Source of the DNA: Telluribacter humicola
GTDB taxonomy: Bacteria > Bacteroidota > Bacteroidia > Cytophagales > Spirosomataceae
Length of the DNA stretch: 64,000 nt
Reading direction: 5' to 3'
Assembly: GCF_017355935.1 (NCBI RefSeq)
Contig: NZ_JAFIQT010000008.1
Location: forward strand, 62,001 to 126,000
Each line of letters begins with the position of its first letter. Position 1 is the stretch's first letter. The position numbers and the translations under genes are program-made. The notes under the pieces were generated by a model. It was not told where the DNA came from and searched no databases. It saw nothing but the letters and a program-made list of their open reading frames with translations. Below, piece after piece: positions 43,973 to 52,925 of this stretch.

Positions 43973-46402
43973 TTAGGCGTCGTCACTATCTCCACTAGCC
44001 GATATCTTGCCAAATTTGTACTGGAAAGTCACCCCTACGTAGCGGTTGGTGCGCTGCCATAGTGAGTTCTGCGCGTACGTATCGGTCCGTAGCTCACTCT
44101 TATACATTCGCGATAGCAGGATATCCTGCATGTTGAATGACAGCGTAGCCTTGCGGTCCAGCAGGTCTTTACGAATACCCATGTTGGCAACAAACACTCC
44201 CTGACGGGTACCCTGGGCAATAGCGCGGGGACCATCGTAGTTGAGGTAAGCCGAGGCGCGTACGTCGTAGGGGAGTTGCAGGAATGCGTTAAGGTTGCCC
44301 GAGTAGCTCCACGTACGGTTGTCGATATTAGCCGCTCCCGATACTACCTCACTCCGGAATAATCGACCGCTGGCGTTCACTTTTAGCTTCTCGCCCAATT
44401 GGTGTGATACGTCCGTCTCAAAGCCGTAGGCCAACTCACGACCTACGTTGGCAAACTGCGTATATGATATGCCCTCATCGTCAATGGTACGGATGCGGGT
44501 AATGGCATTGTTGGAGTAATCCACGAATAACGATGGTCCCCAACCACCCTTCTGCTCGTAGTCCGAGTAGCCTACCTCAGCCTTGTGCGTAAATTCAGGG
44601 CGCAGGTTAGGGTTACCGGAGCGAATGTTGCGCGGGTCCGATATATCCGTAAAAGGATTCAGCATATCGGCCTGCGGACGCTGTACCCGGCGGCTGTAGT
44701 TGAGTTTGAGCTGACGCTCTTCATCCAGCTTACGGGTCAGGGCCAGCGAAGGTACCAGCGTAATGAAGTGAACCGAGAAGTCCTGTCCGCGGCTGATCTG
44801 ATTGATATACTGCGTAGCGTCAGTCAGTCGCAGTCCTCCGCGTATGCCCCACTCGTCACTCTTTTGGGTAAAGGTGGCGTAGCCGGTATGGATGGCATCG
44901 GAGTACCCAAACTCGTTACTGATAGCTTCATCCAGTGTGTACAGGTCCGAAAGCACATCGTAGGTATAGAAAGCATTGTTGCTCTGACGGCTGTTCAGAC
45001 GGGTACGTAGACCAACCTCCAGGGTAGCCCTGGTCGTAACGGGCCAGGTGTAGTCCGTATTCAGAAACAGGGACTGGCGGTTGTTATCGCGCAGGTTCTG
45101 CTGGCGGCGGGCCAATTCTTCGGCATCGCTGCGCTGGTCAAACTCAGAGTACCCGTCAGAGACTCCTTCGGAGTAATTAGCCGTAAAGGTCAGTACGTGG
45201 TCATTATCGCTGAACACACGGCGGTAGTCTACATTGGCACTAAGGTTATTACCATCTGAGTTGCCGTTGGCTGTACGGTCAAACTGCTGAATGAGCTCAC
45301 CGCTAAGTAGGCGCGTTTCGTTGTTGTTAAAGCTGTAATTGAAGTTATAATCCTTAGAATAGTTGATGGAGGCCGAGACGCTGTTCTTCTCGTTGATGTC
45401 GTAGTTGACACCCAGTCTACCAAACAAGTTCTGGTTGCGGTCTTTGCCGGTGCCGGTCTGTTCCAGCAGGGTAGTTGTCTCGCCCAGGTAGTTCTCCCGT
45501 TCCAGCGAGCGGCGGTACATCCATACCCGTTGCTGTGCATTGCCGGAGGCGCGCAGGCCCCATTTACCGCTCTTGTAGCTGATGTAGCCCGAGGCGTTGT
45601 TGTTCCAGTCGTTACCGAGGCTGGCCCGCATGCTGCCGTTGGTACCCCGGATGCGTGTTTTCTTGGTAATAATGTCTATCACTCCCGACGCACCTTCGCC
45701 TTCGTACTTGGCCGAAGGAGTGGTCATGACATCGATGCGCTCTATGAGTTCAGCCGGGAAAGACTGCAGTACCGTGGGCAGGTCATTGCCGTAGAGGGTT
45801 GAAGGCTTACCATCTATCAGTACGATAACGTTGCCCTTGCCACGCAGCATGGGGTTGCCGTTTTCATCCAGTGATACTGATGGTACTTTCTCCAGTATCT
45901 CGCTGGCGTTGTTGCTGGTAGCCAGAAGGTCTTTGCCTACGTTTATAATCTTCTTGTCAATATCATTGACGATCATAGTCTTTTCGCCCCGTACTACTAC
46001 TTCTTGCAGGCTTTGTACGGCCGATGCCAGTCTGATCACTCCCAAGTCGGTGGTACTGGCTTCGGTAGCTACATTTACATTAGGGACAAATTGTGTATCA
46101 TAGCCCATCAGGGTAATCCGGATCAGGTAATGGCCGGGAGCTATGTTAGGGATGATAAATACTCCGCTTTCATCGGCGGTGGTACCCGTTACGAGGGTGG
46201 AGTCGGTGCGAAGCAGAGCTATGGTAGCAAAGCTTGCTGGTGTATTGGTACTGGTTCCTTCTACTACTTTTCCGATAATCTTACCCTGATCCTTACGACT
46301 TTCCCTGATTGGGGGGCGGTTGATACCGGCTACTGCATCGATTGCAGGAGAGGCTAATACCAGCGCGCCTACCAATCCAAAACATCTTAATCCCTTTTTC
46401 AC
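43973..46402 (-). CDS. Outer-membrane beta-barrel receptor, TonB-dependent type
   Basis: An 809-residue outer-membrane protein. A signal peptide (about 1-25) is followed by a carboxypeptidase-regulatory-like beta-sandwich (GKIIGKVVEG through HYLIRITLMGYDTQF, about 40-110) and a plug domain (LQEVVVRGEKTMI through MLRGKGNVIVLIDGKPSTLY and IERIDVMTTPSAKYEGEG, about 130-240). A large barrel completes it, ending VGVTFQYKFGKI and a short polar tail. This is the Bacteroidota outer-membrane receptor family that often handles peptides, metals or siderophores. No SusD partner is adjacent, so a glycan role is less likely. It is divergent from the hexosaminidase gene. Confidence 0.9.
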   Translation of the reverse strand: MKKGLRCFGLVGALVLASPAIDAVAGINRPPIRESRKDQGKIIGKVVEGTSTNTPASFATIALLRTDSTLVTGTTADESGVFIIPNIAPGHYLIRITLMGYDTQFVPNVNVATEASTTDLGVIRLASAVQSLQEVVVRGEKTMIVNDIDKKIINVGKDLLATSNNASEILEKVPSVSLDENGNPMLRGKGNVIVLIDGKPSTLYGNDLPTVLQSFPAELIERIDVMTTPSAKYEGEGASGVIDIITKKTRIRGTNGSMRASLGNDWNNNASGYISYKSGKWGLRASGNAQQRVWMYRRSLERENYLGETTTLLEQTGTGKDRNQNLFGRLGVNYDINEKNSVSASINYSKDYNFNYSFNNNETRLLSGELIQQFDRTANGNSDGNNLSANVDYRRVFSDNDHVLTFTANYSEGVSDGYSEFDQRSDAEELARRQQNLRDNNRQSLFLNTDYTWPVTTRATLEVGLRTRLNSRQSNNAFYTYDVLSDLYTLDEAISNEFGYSDAIHTGYATFTQKSDEWGIRGGLRLTDATQYINQISRGQDFSVHFITLVPSLALTRKLDEERQLKLNYSRRVQRPQADMLNPFTDISDPRNIRSGNPNLRPEFTHKAEVGYSDYEQKGGWGPSLFVDYSNNAITRIRTIDDEGISYTQFANVGRELAYGFETDVSHQLGEKLKVNASGRLFRSEVVSGAANIDNRTWSYSGNLNAFLQLPYDVRASAYLNYDGPRAIAQGTRQGVFVANMGIRKDLLDRKATLSFNMQDILLSRMYKSELRTDTYAQNSLWQRTNRYVGVTFQYKFGKISASGDSDDA

Positions 46403-46659
46403 AATGTTGTATTTTTATAGTTGGTTACATATTCGCTCCGACCTATACCCGTCTCCAGTCCCTTCTCTCCTATATCTCCTGATGTATACTTGGTTTTGCG
46501 TTGTAAAGTTTTTGAGTATATAAGGATAGTTTAACAGAATCTTAACCTGCCGGCGAATGAAAAAATATAAAAAAAGCAAGATGATAGCTTTTTTAAGCAA
46601 TCTAGGCTTAATTTGAATATATTTTAAAATTTTTTAATAATATTTTCTTTATCTATTCA

Positions 46660-48300
46660 ATGAGACACATTATTACTACTGTGCTCCTCTGCCTTAGCCT
46701 GACGGCAGCCTGGGCACAGTACCACATCCTGCCCAAGCCTTCGCAGCTAACACCGGGTAAAGGTGAGCTGGTTATTACCTTCCGGACTACCGTAGGAGCT
46801 CCCGCCGATGAGCGCTGGAGTCATGTAGCCCGTATGTTCGCGGATCAATTGACAACGGCCAGTGGGATGAAAGTAAAGACGACGAACGGTAAAGGTACTA
46901 TCACCTTTCAGCCTTCTAAAGATGCCTCACTGGGGGAAGAAGGATACAAGCTCAATGTAACACCCAGGCAGGTAACTATTGAGGCCAATACTGCCAAAGG
47001 TGCTTTCTACGGTATGCAGTCGTTGCTTCAATTGCTGCCCGTAGAGGTATTCAGCCCTCAGCCGGTGAGCGGAGTAAAGTGGACTATTCCGGCGGTGAGT
47101 GTAAAGGATGTACCCCGCTACGAGTACCGCGGTATGCACCTGGACGTGGCTCGTCACTTTATGCCCGTTGACTTTGTTAAGAAGTATATCGACCTGCTGG
47201 CCTTGCACAAGCAGAACCAGTTCCACTGGCACCTGACCGAGGACCAGGGCTGGCGCATCGAGATCAAGAAGTACCCTAAACTGACCGAAATAGGTTCGAA
47301 GCGGAAGGAAACCATGGCAGGTCACTATGGCGATCAGAAGTGGGACGGACAGCCCTACGGCGGGTTCTATACCCAGGATGAAATACGTGAAGTAGTTAAG
47401 TACGCGCAGGATCGTTTTGTGAATGTAATACCTGAGATCGAAATGCCCGGCCACTCGCTGGCAGCCCTGGCAGCCTACCCGCAGTACGGTCATAATCCCG
47501 ATAAGATCTATGAGGTAGGTACTAAATGGGGAGTATATGATGATATATACATGCCCCGCGAGGAGACCTTCCTGTTCCTGCAGGATATCCTGACGGAGGT
47601 GATGGGCCTCTTTCCCAGCGAGTACATCCACATCGGAGGCGACGAGGCTCCCAAGAAGCAGTGGAAAGAAAGCCGCTTTGCGCAGGAGCTGATCAAGAAG
47701 CAGGGACTGAAAGATGAGCACGAGCTGCAGAGCTACTTCATCCAGCGTATTGACAAGTTTATTACGTCCAAAGGCCGCAAGATGATCGGCTGGGACGAGA
47801 TACTGGAAGGGGGTCTTTCACCCAATGCCATCGTGATGAACTGGCGGGGTACCGAAGGAGGTATTGCCGCGGCTAAAGAACACCACCAGGCCATCATGAC
47901 GCCCGGCGGCTACTGCTACCTCGACCACTACCAGGCCGATCCCAAGACCCAGCCCGTAGCGTTCGGTGGCTTCACTGACCTGGCTAAGTCATACTCGTAT
48001 GAGCCTACCCCTGCGGAGCTGTCGGCCGAGGAGGCTAAGTACATACTGGGTGTACAGGGTAACGTATGGACTGAGTACATGAAAACACCTGCCTATGTGG
48101 AGTATATGGTATGGCCACGGGCCGTTGCCCTGGCCGAGGTAGGCTGGACGCCTAAGGATAAGAAAGACTTCGAAGATTTCAGCAAGCGCTGGGATGTACA
48201 CAAGAAGCGCCTGGACCTGATGAAGGTCAACTACTTTGGCGCTCCGATCAATGACCAGTTTCAGTACCAGTGGCCGCTGAAAAAGGCTGCCAAGAAATAA
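46660..48300 (+). CDS. Beta-N-acetylhexosaminidase, GH20
   Basis: A 546-residue exported glycoside hydrolase with a signal peptide ending TAAWAQ. The GH20b-like N-terminal domain (25-150) leads to the TIM barrel: YRGMHLDVARHFMPVDFVKK, FHWHLTEDQGWRIEIKKYPK near 187-206, and the catalytic Asp-Glu pair in IHIGGDEAPKKQW near 325-337. Aromatic substrate-pocket residues are in VMNWRGTEGG and VQGNVWTEYM. It removes terminal GlcNAc or GalNAc from chitin-type or glycoprotein-type glycans by substrate assistance. The start follows a 257-base AT-rich divergent spacer. The product would suit a NagC-like ROK regulator. Confidence 0.95.
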   Translation: MRHIITTVLLCLSLTAAWAQYHILPKPSQLTPGKGELVITFRTTVGAPADERWSHVARMFADQLTTASGMKVKTTNGKGTITFQPSKDASLGEEGYKLNVTPRQVTIEANTAKGAFYGMQSLLQLLPVEVFSPQPVSGVKWTIPAVSVKDVPRYEYRGMHLDVARHFMPVDFVKKYIDLLALHKQNQFHWHLTEDQGWRIEIKKYPKLTEIGSKRKETMAGHYGDQKWDGQPYGGFYTQDEIREVVKYAQDRFVNVIPEIEMPGHSLAALAAYPQYGHNPDKIYEVGTKWGVYDDIYMPREETFLFLQDILTEVMGLFPSEYIHIGGDEAPKKQWKESRFAQELIKKQGLKDEHELQSYFIQRIDKFITSKGRKMIGWDEILEGGLSPNAIVMNWRGTEGGIAAAKEHHQAIMTPGGYCYLDHYQADPKTQPVAFGGFTDLAKSYSYEPTPAELSAEEAKYILGVQGNVWTEYMKTPAYVEYMVWPRAVALAEVGWTPKDKKDFEDFSKRWDVHKKRLDLMKVNYFGAPINDQFQYQWPLKKAAKK

Positions 48301-48319
48301 TAGATTGGAAGTGACGCGG

Positions 48320-48350
48320 AAGGGGAGCTGTCAGGAGGCTCCCCTTTCTG
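48320..48350 (+). terminator. Terminator after the hexosaminidase gene
   Basis: AAGGGGAGC (48320-48328) pairs with GCTCCCCTT (48338-48346), followed by TCTGTTTTC. It argues against the long msrB frame that would begin at 48305. Confidence 0.75.
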
Positions 48351-48424
48351 TTTTCAAACCAGATTTGCTAATTGGTTGTTGTGAGTCTAAACCAGTCAGG
48401 AATGATAAACCTACCAGTAACGAT

Positions 48425-48865
48425 ATGAATTGGAATGACGTGCTGGATTACGCCAGCAAAGGAAATCCTGAACCACCACGCCGGGTGGAACGGACAGAAG
48501 AGGAGTGGAAAGGACTGCTCTCGCAAGAAGAGTACTATGTAACACGCCAAAAAGGAACCGAACGCGCCTGGACGGGGGAGTACTGCGAAGCCCATGATCC
48601 TGGATTGTACGCCTGTCGGTGCTGCGGTACCCCCCTGTTTGACTCTACCGTGAAGTTTGAGTCGGGTACGGGCTGGCCTAGCTTTACGGAGCCGGTGTCG
48701 CAGGATGTGATCAAGTACGAGATGGATACCAGCTACGGCATGCGCCGCGTGGAGGTCATGTGCAATGTGTGCGACTGCCACTTGGGGCACGTGTTTCCGG
48801 ATGGTCCACCTCCCTCAGGGCTACGGTTTTGTATCAACTCGGTATCTATTCTGAAAAAAGACTAA
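48425..48865 (+). CDS. msrB: Peptide-methionine (R)-S-oxide reductase
   Basis: A 146-residue enzyme that repairs methionine-R-sulfoxide in proteins. The start at 48425 gives MNWNDVLDYASKGNPEPPRR; the frame is open back to 48305, but that part runs through the upstream terminator. The catalytic cysteine is C136 in LRFCINS. The structural zinc site is complete: C64 and C67 (CRCC) with C113 and C116 (CNVC). FESGTGWPSFTEP and HLGHVFPDG are the family signatures. There is no signal peptide, so it is cytoplasmic. It is convergent with ecsC-like, and its terminator lies inside the end of that gene. Confidence 0.94.
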   Translation: MNWNDVLDYASKGNPEPPRRVERTEEEWKGLLSQEEYYVTRQKGTERAWTGEYCEAHDPGLYACRCCGTPLFDSTVKFESGTGWPSFTEPVSQDVIKYEMDTSYGMRRVEVMCNVCDCHLGHVFPDGPPPSGLRFCINSVSILKKD

Positions 48866-48888
48866 CATCTTACTGGATTATCGACTAC

Positions 48889-49656
48889 TTAAAGCTGCTT
48901 ACTCCCCGGTGGAGGAGGCAGCTTTTCTTCTTTAGCCCGTGCCTCCAGCCAGCGCATCCGGTAGGCATTCATAGCCGTAGTACCCAGGCTGTCGATGAGC
49001 CGGTAGTTAACCACCAGCCCTACCGCGGCTCCCACGCCGGGTATCAGCTGTGCCATCTTAGCCAGGTCAATATAGTCGCGGTACTCGAGCTGGAAAGTAA
49101 GCCAGTCAAACTGATTAATGTCCTCGGGAAGTAGTTTGCTTTGCTCATCCCAATTCGCGATTTGCTGATATACTTCGCGCCGCCGCTCCTGACTCGAAAA
49201 CGCCAGTTGAAAGATATGCAGGATAAAAAGCCGCTCCCGGTAGTCATCCACCGAGTGTCCGTACAGGGCTGCTATCTCAAACAGCATCTTCATCTTGATA
49301 CCCAGCAAGAGCGGAAAGTCAGCTACCGCCAGCCAGAAACCTCCCGCTCCCGTTACGGCTCCTTCGGTAGCCCCGGCTTTCTTATAAAAATCAATACGTT
49401 GCCGTACGGCGGCTTCACAGCTTTGTAGTCGACAGTCGGTGGATGGGGTACGGGTAGTAAATCCGGCTCCGTACAGTACCGCCCGGGTCATCTGCTTAAT
49501 GGTAGCCGTCACGGCCTGATGTACCTTATCGGGTATGATGCGGTTGATTCGGCGCTGCATAGCCTTAGCCAGCCGGTTGGCTGTCGAAGGTGGCTTCTGC
49601 ATCTTGTGTTGCCACTGGTGCAACTCCTGCTGGACTACCTGCTCATAAATGGTCAT
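48889..49656 (-). CDS. EcsC family protein
   Basis: A 255-residue protein of the EcsC family, whose founding member is linked to the Ecs ABC transporter in Bacillus but whose function is unknown. The start at 49656 gives MTIYEQVVQQELHQWQHKM; the longer frame from 49719 adds 21 unlikely residues. Characteristic parts are GATEGAVTGAGGFWLAVADF, LLLGIKMKMLFEIAALYGHS, and a C-terminal hydrophobic IPGVGAAVGLVVNYRLID, which suggest amphipathic or membrane-associated helices. The last codons encode KLPPPPGSKQL and also form the right-hand part of the msrB terminator. Confidence 0.85.
   Translation of the reverse strand: MTIYEQVVQQELHQWQHKMQKPPSTANRLAKAMQRRINRIIPDKVHQAVTATIKQMTRAVLYGAGFTTRTPSTDCRLQSCEAAVRQRIDFYKKAGATEGAVTGAGGFWLAVADFPLLLGIKMKMLFEIAALYGHSVDDYRERLFILHIFQLAFSSQERRREVYQQIANWDEQSKLLPEDINQFDWLTFQLEYRDYIDLAKMAQLIPGVGAAVGLVVNYRLIDSLGTTAMNAYRMRWLEARAKEEKLPPPPGSKQL
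48891..48934 (+). terminator. msrB terminator embedded in the 3' end of the EcsC gene
   Basis: AAAGCTGC (48891-48898) pairs with GCAGCTTT (48918-48925), with an inner CTCC/GGAG stem and the tail TTCTTCTTT. It falls inside the final codons of the convergent EcsC gene. Confidence 0.65.
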
Positions 49657-50034
49657 AGCTGTCAGGAAAAATGGGTAGTTATTTGAATACGAATAAACAA
49701 GTAATATATTAGTAGGCAAATAGCTAAGCGTTGGTTACTATCAGAGTTCTGACCCCAGGCTTAGCTGTACAGGCATGTGACTAAGTGCGGTGGCAAGCTA
49801 CTTCTATTCCTGAAATTAGCGTTGCATTAGTTTGGTTGAGATTCAGCTTTGCATTGATAATTAGTGCCAGGATCATTTAGATCTATACCTACCTCCCATT
49901 TTCCACTTCTTACTCCACTTCTGATGTGATCCGGTCTCTGACACGGACCGGCAGGGCTGTTTGTCGTATGGCCGCATCAGCAAGTGCATAGCGCATTATT
50001 TAGTATCATAATTTATACCTAAATCCTGTACCCT
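49657..50034. other. Divergent intergenic region before the metalloprotease gene
   Basis: The 378-base gap holds a two-tier hairpin at 49921-49980. An 8-bp stem CTGATGTG/CGCATCAG (one G-U) encloses CCGGTC/GACCGG (49931-49936 with 49946-49951). No open frame or exact TAnnTTTG box was seen. Confidence 0.5.
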
Positions 50035-52641
50035 ATGTCAACACTATTCAAAACAGGTGTGTGTATTGCCACGCTGGCAGCCTGCGTAGTAATGGTCCCA
50101 CTTACTGATGCTCACGCACAAGCACGTAAGGAAAAGAAGAAGAAAGAGGAAAAAGAGGCTCCGGCGGCCGCCTCCGACAAAAAAGACGCCCCTCCCAAAA
50201 AACTCGCTGATGTTACCAAAAAATGTAAGGAGTACCCGGGCCTCTTTACCATGTACCAGGATACCACCAACGGAACAGCCTACCTGCTGGTACGCAACGA
50301 TCAGGTAGATAAGGAGTATGTCTACTTCAATCATGTTGCGGATGGGGTACTTGATGCAGGCTACTTCCGGGGAGCATATGGTGATAATGGAGTCTTCTCG
50401 ATCCGGCGCTACTTTGACCGTATGGAGTTTATCGGAGAAAATACCTCCTTCTACTTCGATAAGGATAATGCCCTCAAACGGGCCGAAGGAGCCAACATCA
50501 ACCGTCCGATCATCGCCAGTCAGAAAATCGAAGCGCAAAATGATGATAAGACAGCTTTTCTGATCAAGGCGGACGATATTTTCTTAGGTGAAGTACTGGG
50601 GCAGATCAAGCCTTCGCCTAACCCCAACAGCAAACCCGGGCAGTCGTTTGATCTGGGAAAACTGAGTAAAGAAAAGACCAAGACCTCAGCCATCCGAAAT
50701 TACCCGGAGAATACGGATATCGTGGTTGAATATGCGTTTGAGAACCCATACCCGGTCAAGTATGGCTCCAGTGCCGTGACCGACAGCCGTAACGTGGTCG
50801 TAAAGGTACAGCACAGTCTAATCCAGATGCCACAGAACGACTACCAGCCACGCCGCGACGATCCACGGGTAGGGTACTTTACGGATCAGGTGACGGATAT
50901 GACCAGTCCGGAGGTAACGCCCTACCGTGACCTGATTCACCGCTGGCACCTGGTCAAGAAAGACCCAGCTGCCGCCCTGTCAGAGCCGGTGGAGCCCATC
51001 GTCTGGTGGATAGAGAATACTACGCCACTCGAACTGAGACCGACTATCAAGGCTGCTACCCTCCAGTGGAACAAAGCTTTTGAGAAAGCCGGATTCAAAA
51101 ATGCCGTGGTGGTAAAAGAGCAGCCGGACGACGCGACCTGGGATGCCGGTGATATGCGTTATAACGTACTCCGTTGGACATCTTCACCCATACCTCCCTT
51201 TGGAGGCTACGGCCCAAGCTTTGTCAACCCACGCACCGGACAGATACTGGGAGCAGATATCATGCTGGAGTACGTATTTGTTACCAATCGTCTGCAGTCG
51301 GGGAAGGTATTTAACAGCGCAGCATTAGGGCTGGAAGAAGCCGAGGTACAGCACTTGGGAGACAAACATTTCTGTACGCTCAGTAATACCCTACACCAGA
51401 ACAACCTCTTCGGTATGCAGATGATGGATGCTCTGGGTGGCTCAGGTATTGAGGTGGAAAAAGACGAGATGCTCAAGCAGTCGCTGTACTTCCTGGTGTT
51501 GCACGAGGTGGGCCATACTCTGGGACTAAACCACAACATGAAGGCCAGCCAGATGATCCACTACAAGGAAATCCACGACCGTACCAAAGCCGAACAGCTA
51601 GGGCTTACCGGTTCCGTAATGGACTACCCGGCGGTTAACTACAGCCTGGACCGGGCGAAGCAGGGCTACTACTACACCACCCAGCCAGGCCCTTACGACC
51701 TGTGGGCTATTGAGTACGGCTATGCTCCTGCTGATGAGGCGCAGCTACGCCGGATACTGGCCCGCTCTACCGAACCGGCTCTGATGTTCGGCAATGATGC
51801 CGATGACATGCGTGCGCCCGGCAAAGGTATCGATCCCCGGGTCATGATCAATGACATGTCAGGGGATGCCATTGGCTATTCAGTGGATCGGGTGGAACTG
51901 GTGAAGAAGGCATATCCCACCCTCAGGAAGAAGCTCATTACTACTGATCAGTCGTTCCATGAGCTACGCAATGCCTACCTGGTACTCACCGGGGAGCAGG
52001 CCAACAGCCTGCGCATCATCAGCCGGTACATTGGCGGTGTCTATGTAGACCGGGCTTACAACAACCAGAGCGGGGCCACTCAGCCCTTTACTCCCGTACC
52101 TGCAAGTGAACAGAAGCGGGCCATGAAGGCACTGGCCGAGCTGGGCTTTGCTCCCGACGCGTTCAACGTACCGGAAGGTATCTATCCGTACCTGCAGGCG
52201 CAGCGCCGGGGCTTTGATCATTTCGGGAACAACGAAGATCCGCGGCTTCACGCCCGTATTCTGATGATTCACCAGGACTTGCTGAACCAGCTCATGCACA
52301 AAAACGTGTGGGAGCGCATTACCAACACCCAGCTCTACGGCAACGACTACAACCTGCATAGCTTTTCCAGTGACCTTACCGAGGCTATTTTCAAAGCAGA
52401 TATGAGCAAATCAGTCAATACTATGCGTCAGAATCTGCAGCAGGAGTACGTAGACCGATTGGCTGGTATCATGCAGGGCAAAGGCGAGTACGACCATATA
52501 GCCCGTACCACCGCATTCAGCCAGTTAAAAGCCATCCAGACGATGCTTGCTGCGGCTAAAACGGACGATGCGGCTACCCGTGCGCACCGGGAGCACCTGA
52601 AGTACAAGATTGATGCCGCCCTTGAAGCCAAAAGGAGCTGA
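50035..52641 (+). CDS. Exported zinc-dependent metalloprotease (DUF5117/DUF4953 type)
   Basis: An 868-residue secreted protease with a signal peptide ending near DAHAQA. A highly charged Lys/Glu linker (about 32-55) follows. A beta-rich DUF5117-like domain covers about 70-290, and the catalytic domain carries HEVGHTLGLNH at 490-500, the metzincin zinc site with three histidines and the catalytic Glu. The Met-turn equivalent is probably LTGSVMDYPAVNYS near 525. The C-terminal 250 residues are helical. Such large gluzincin/metzincin-like proteins are common in Bacteroidota envelopes; the substrate is unknown. A hairpin terminator follows. Confidence 0.9.
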   Translation: MSTLFKTGVCIATLAACVVMVPLTDAHAQARKEKKKKEEKEAPAAASDKKDAPPKKLADVTKKCKEYPGLFTMYQDTTNGTAYLLVRNDQVDKEYVYFNHVADGVLDAGYFRGAYGDNGVFSIRRYFDRMEFIGENTSFYFDKDNALKRAEGANINRPIIASQKIEAQNDDKTAFLIKADDIFLGEVLGQIKPSPNPNSKPGQSFDLGKLSKEKTKTSAIRNYPENTDIVVEYAFENPYPVKYGSSAVTDSRNVVVKVQHSLIQMPQNDYQPRRDDPRVGYFTDQVTDMTSPEVTPYRDLIHRWHLVKKDPAAALSEPVEPIVWWIENTTPLELRPTIKAATLQWNKAFEKAGFKNAVVVKEQPDDATWDAGDMRYNVLRWTSSPIPPFGGYGPSFVNPRTGQILGADIMLEYVFVTNRLQSGKVFNSAALGLEEAEVQHLGDKHFCTLSNTLHQNNLFGMQMMDALGGSGIEVEKDEMLKQSLYFLVLHEVGHTLGLNHNMKASQMIHYKEIHDRTKAEQLGLTGSVMDYPAVNYSLDRAKQGYYYTTQPGPYDLWAIEYGYAPADEAQLRRILARSTEPALMFGNDADDMRAPGKGIDPRVMINDMSGDAIGYSVDRVELVKKAYPTLRKKLITTDQSFHELRNAYLVLTGEQANSLRIISRYIGGVYVDRAYNNQSGATQPFTPVPASEQKRAMKALAELGFAPDAFNVPEGIYPYLQAQRRGFDHFGNNEDPRLHARILMIHQDLLNQLMHKNVWERITNTQLYGNDYNLHSFSSDLTEAIFKADMSKSVNTMRQNLQQEYVDRLAGIMQGKGEYDHIARTTAFSQLKAIQTMLAAAKTDDAATRAHREHLKYKIDAALEAKRS

Positions 52642-52656
52642 GGTAGATAGAGACAA

Positions 52657-52697
52657 GCCGGAGCACCGCTTAGTGATAGGCGGCGCTTCGGCGCTTT
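52657..52697 (+). terminator. Probable terminator after the metalloprotease gene
   Basis: GCCGGAGC (52657-52664) pairs with GCTTCGGC (52685-52692) through a G-U pair, and CCGC (52666-52669) with GCGG (52680-52683) extends the stem. The tail GCTTTAG is short. Confidence 0.55.
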
Positions 52698-52913
52698 AGT
52701 ATATAGAGGATTATAAGTAGGATAGGTACTATTGATGTCACAGGGCCGGCCGGATGGTATACTTACCTGGAAGAGTCAGGGGAGAGGCTAATAAGCTGCT
52801 TTTAAAAGCAATGGGCTTCAGCCTTAGTAAAAGCCCCGTGTTTATAGGGGAAACATACTACTCAAGCCGAAAATAAATAGTCTGCCAATCGTATCCACAT
52901 CCTCCGAACCTTC

Positions 52914-52921
52914 TATTTTTG
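52914..52921 (+). promoter_or_regulatory. Possible -7 box of pyrD next to the start codon
   Basis: TATTTTTG matches TAnnTTTG exactly and ends four bases before the pyrD ATG. If used, transcription would begin at or very near the start codon, giving a leaderless mRNA. The -33 element is not clear. Confidence 0.35.
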
Positions 52922-52925
52922 CGGT

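Noticed and set aside
46927-47721. 264-codon minus-strand frame in the hexosaminidase gene
   Set aside because: Antisense shadow; the opposite strand carries intact GH20 catalytic residues.
48305-48424. N-terminal extension of msrB
   Set aside because: It runs through the hexosaminidase terminator and has no family similarity; MNWNDVLDYA at 48425 is the better start.
49921-49928. Hammerhead-like CUGAUG at the start of the 49921 hairpin
   Set aside because: The required GA continuation and the GAAA core after stem II are absent.
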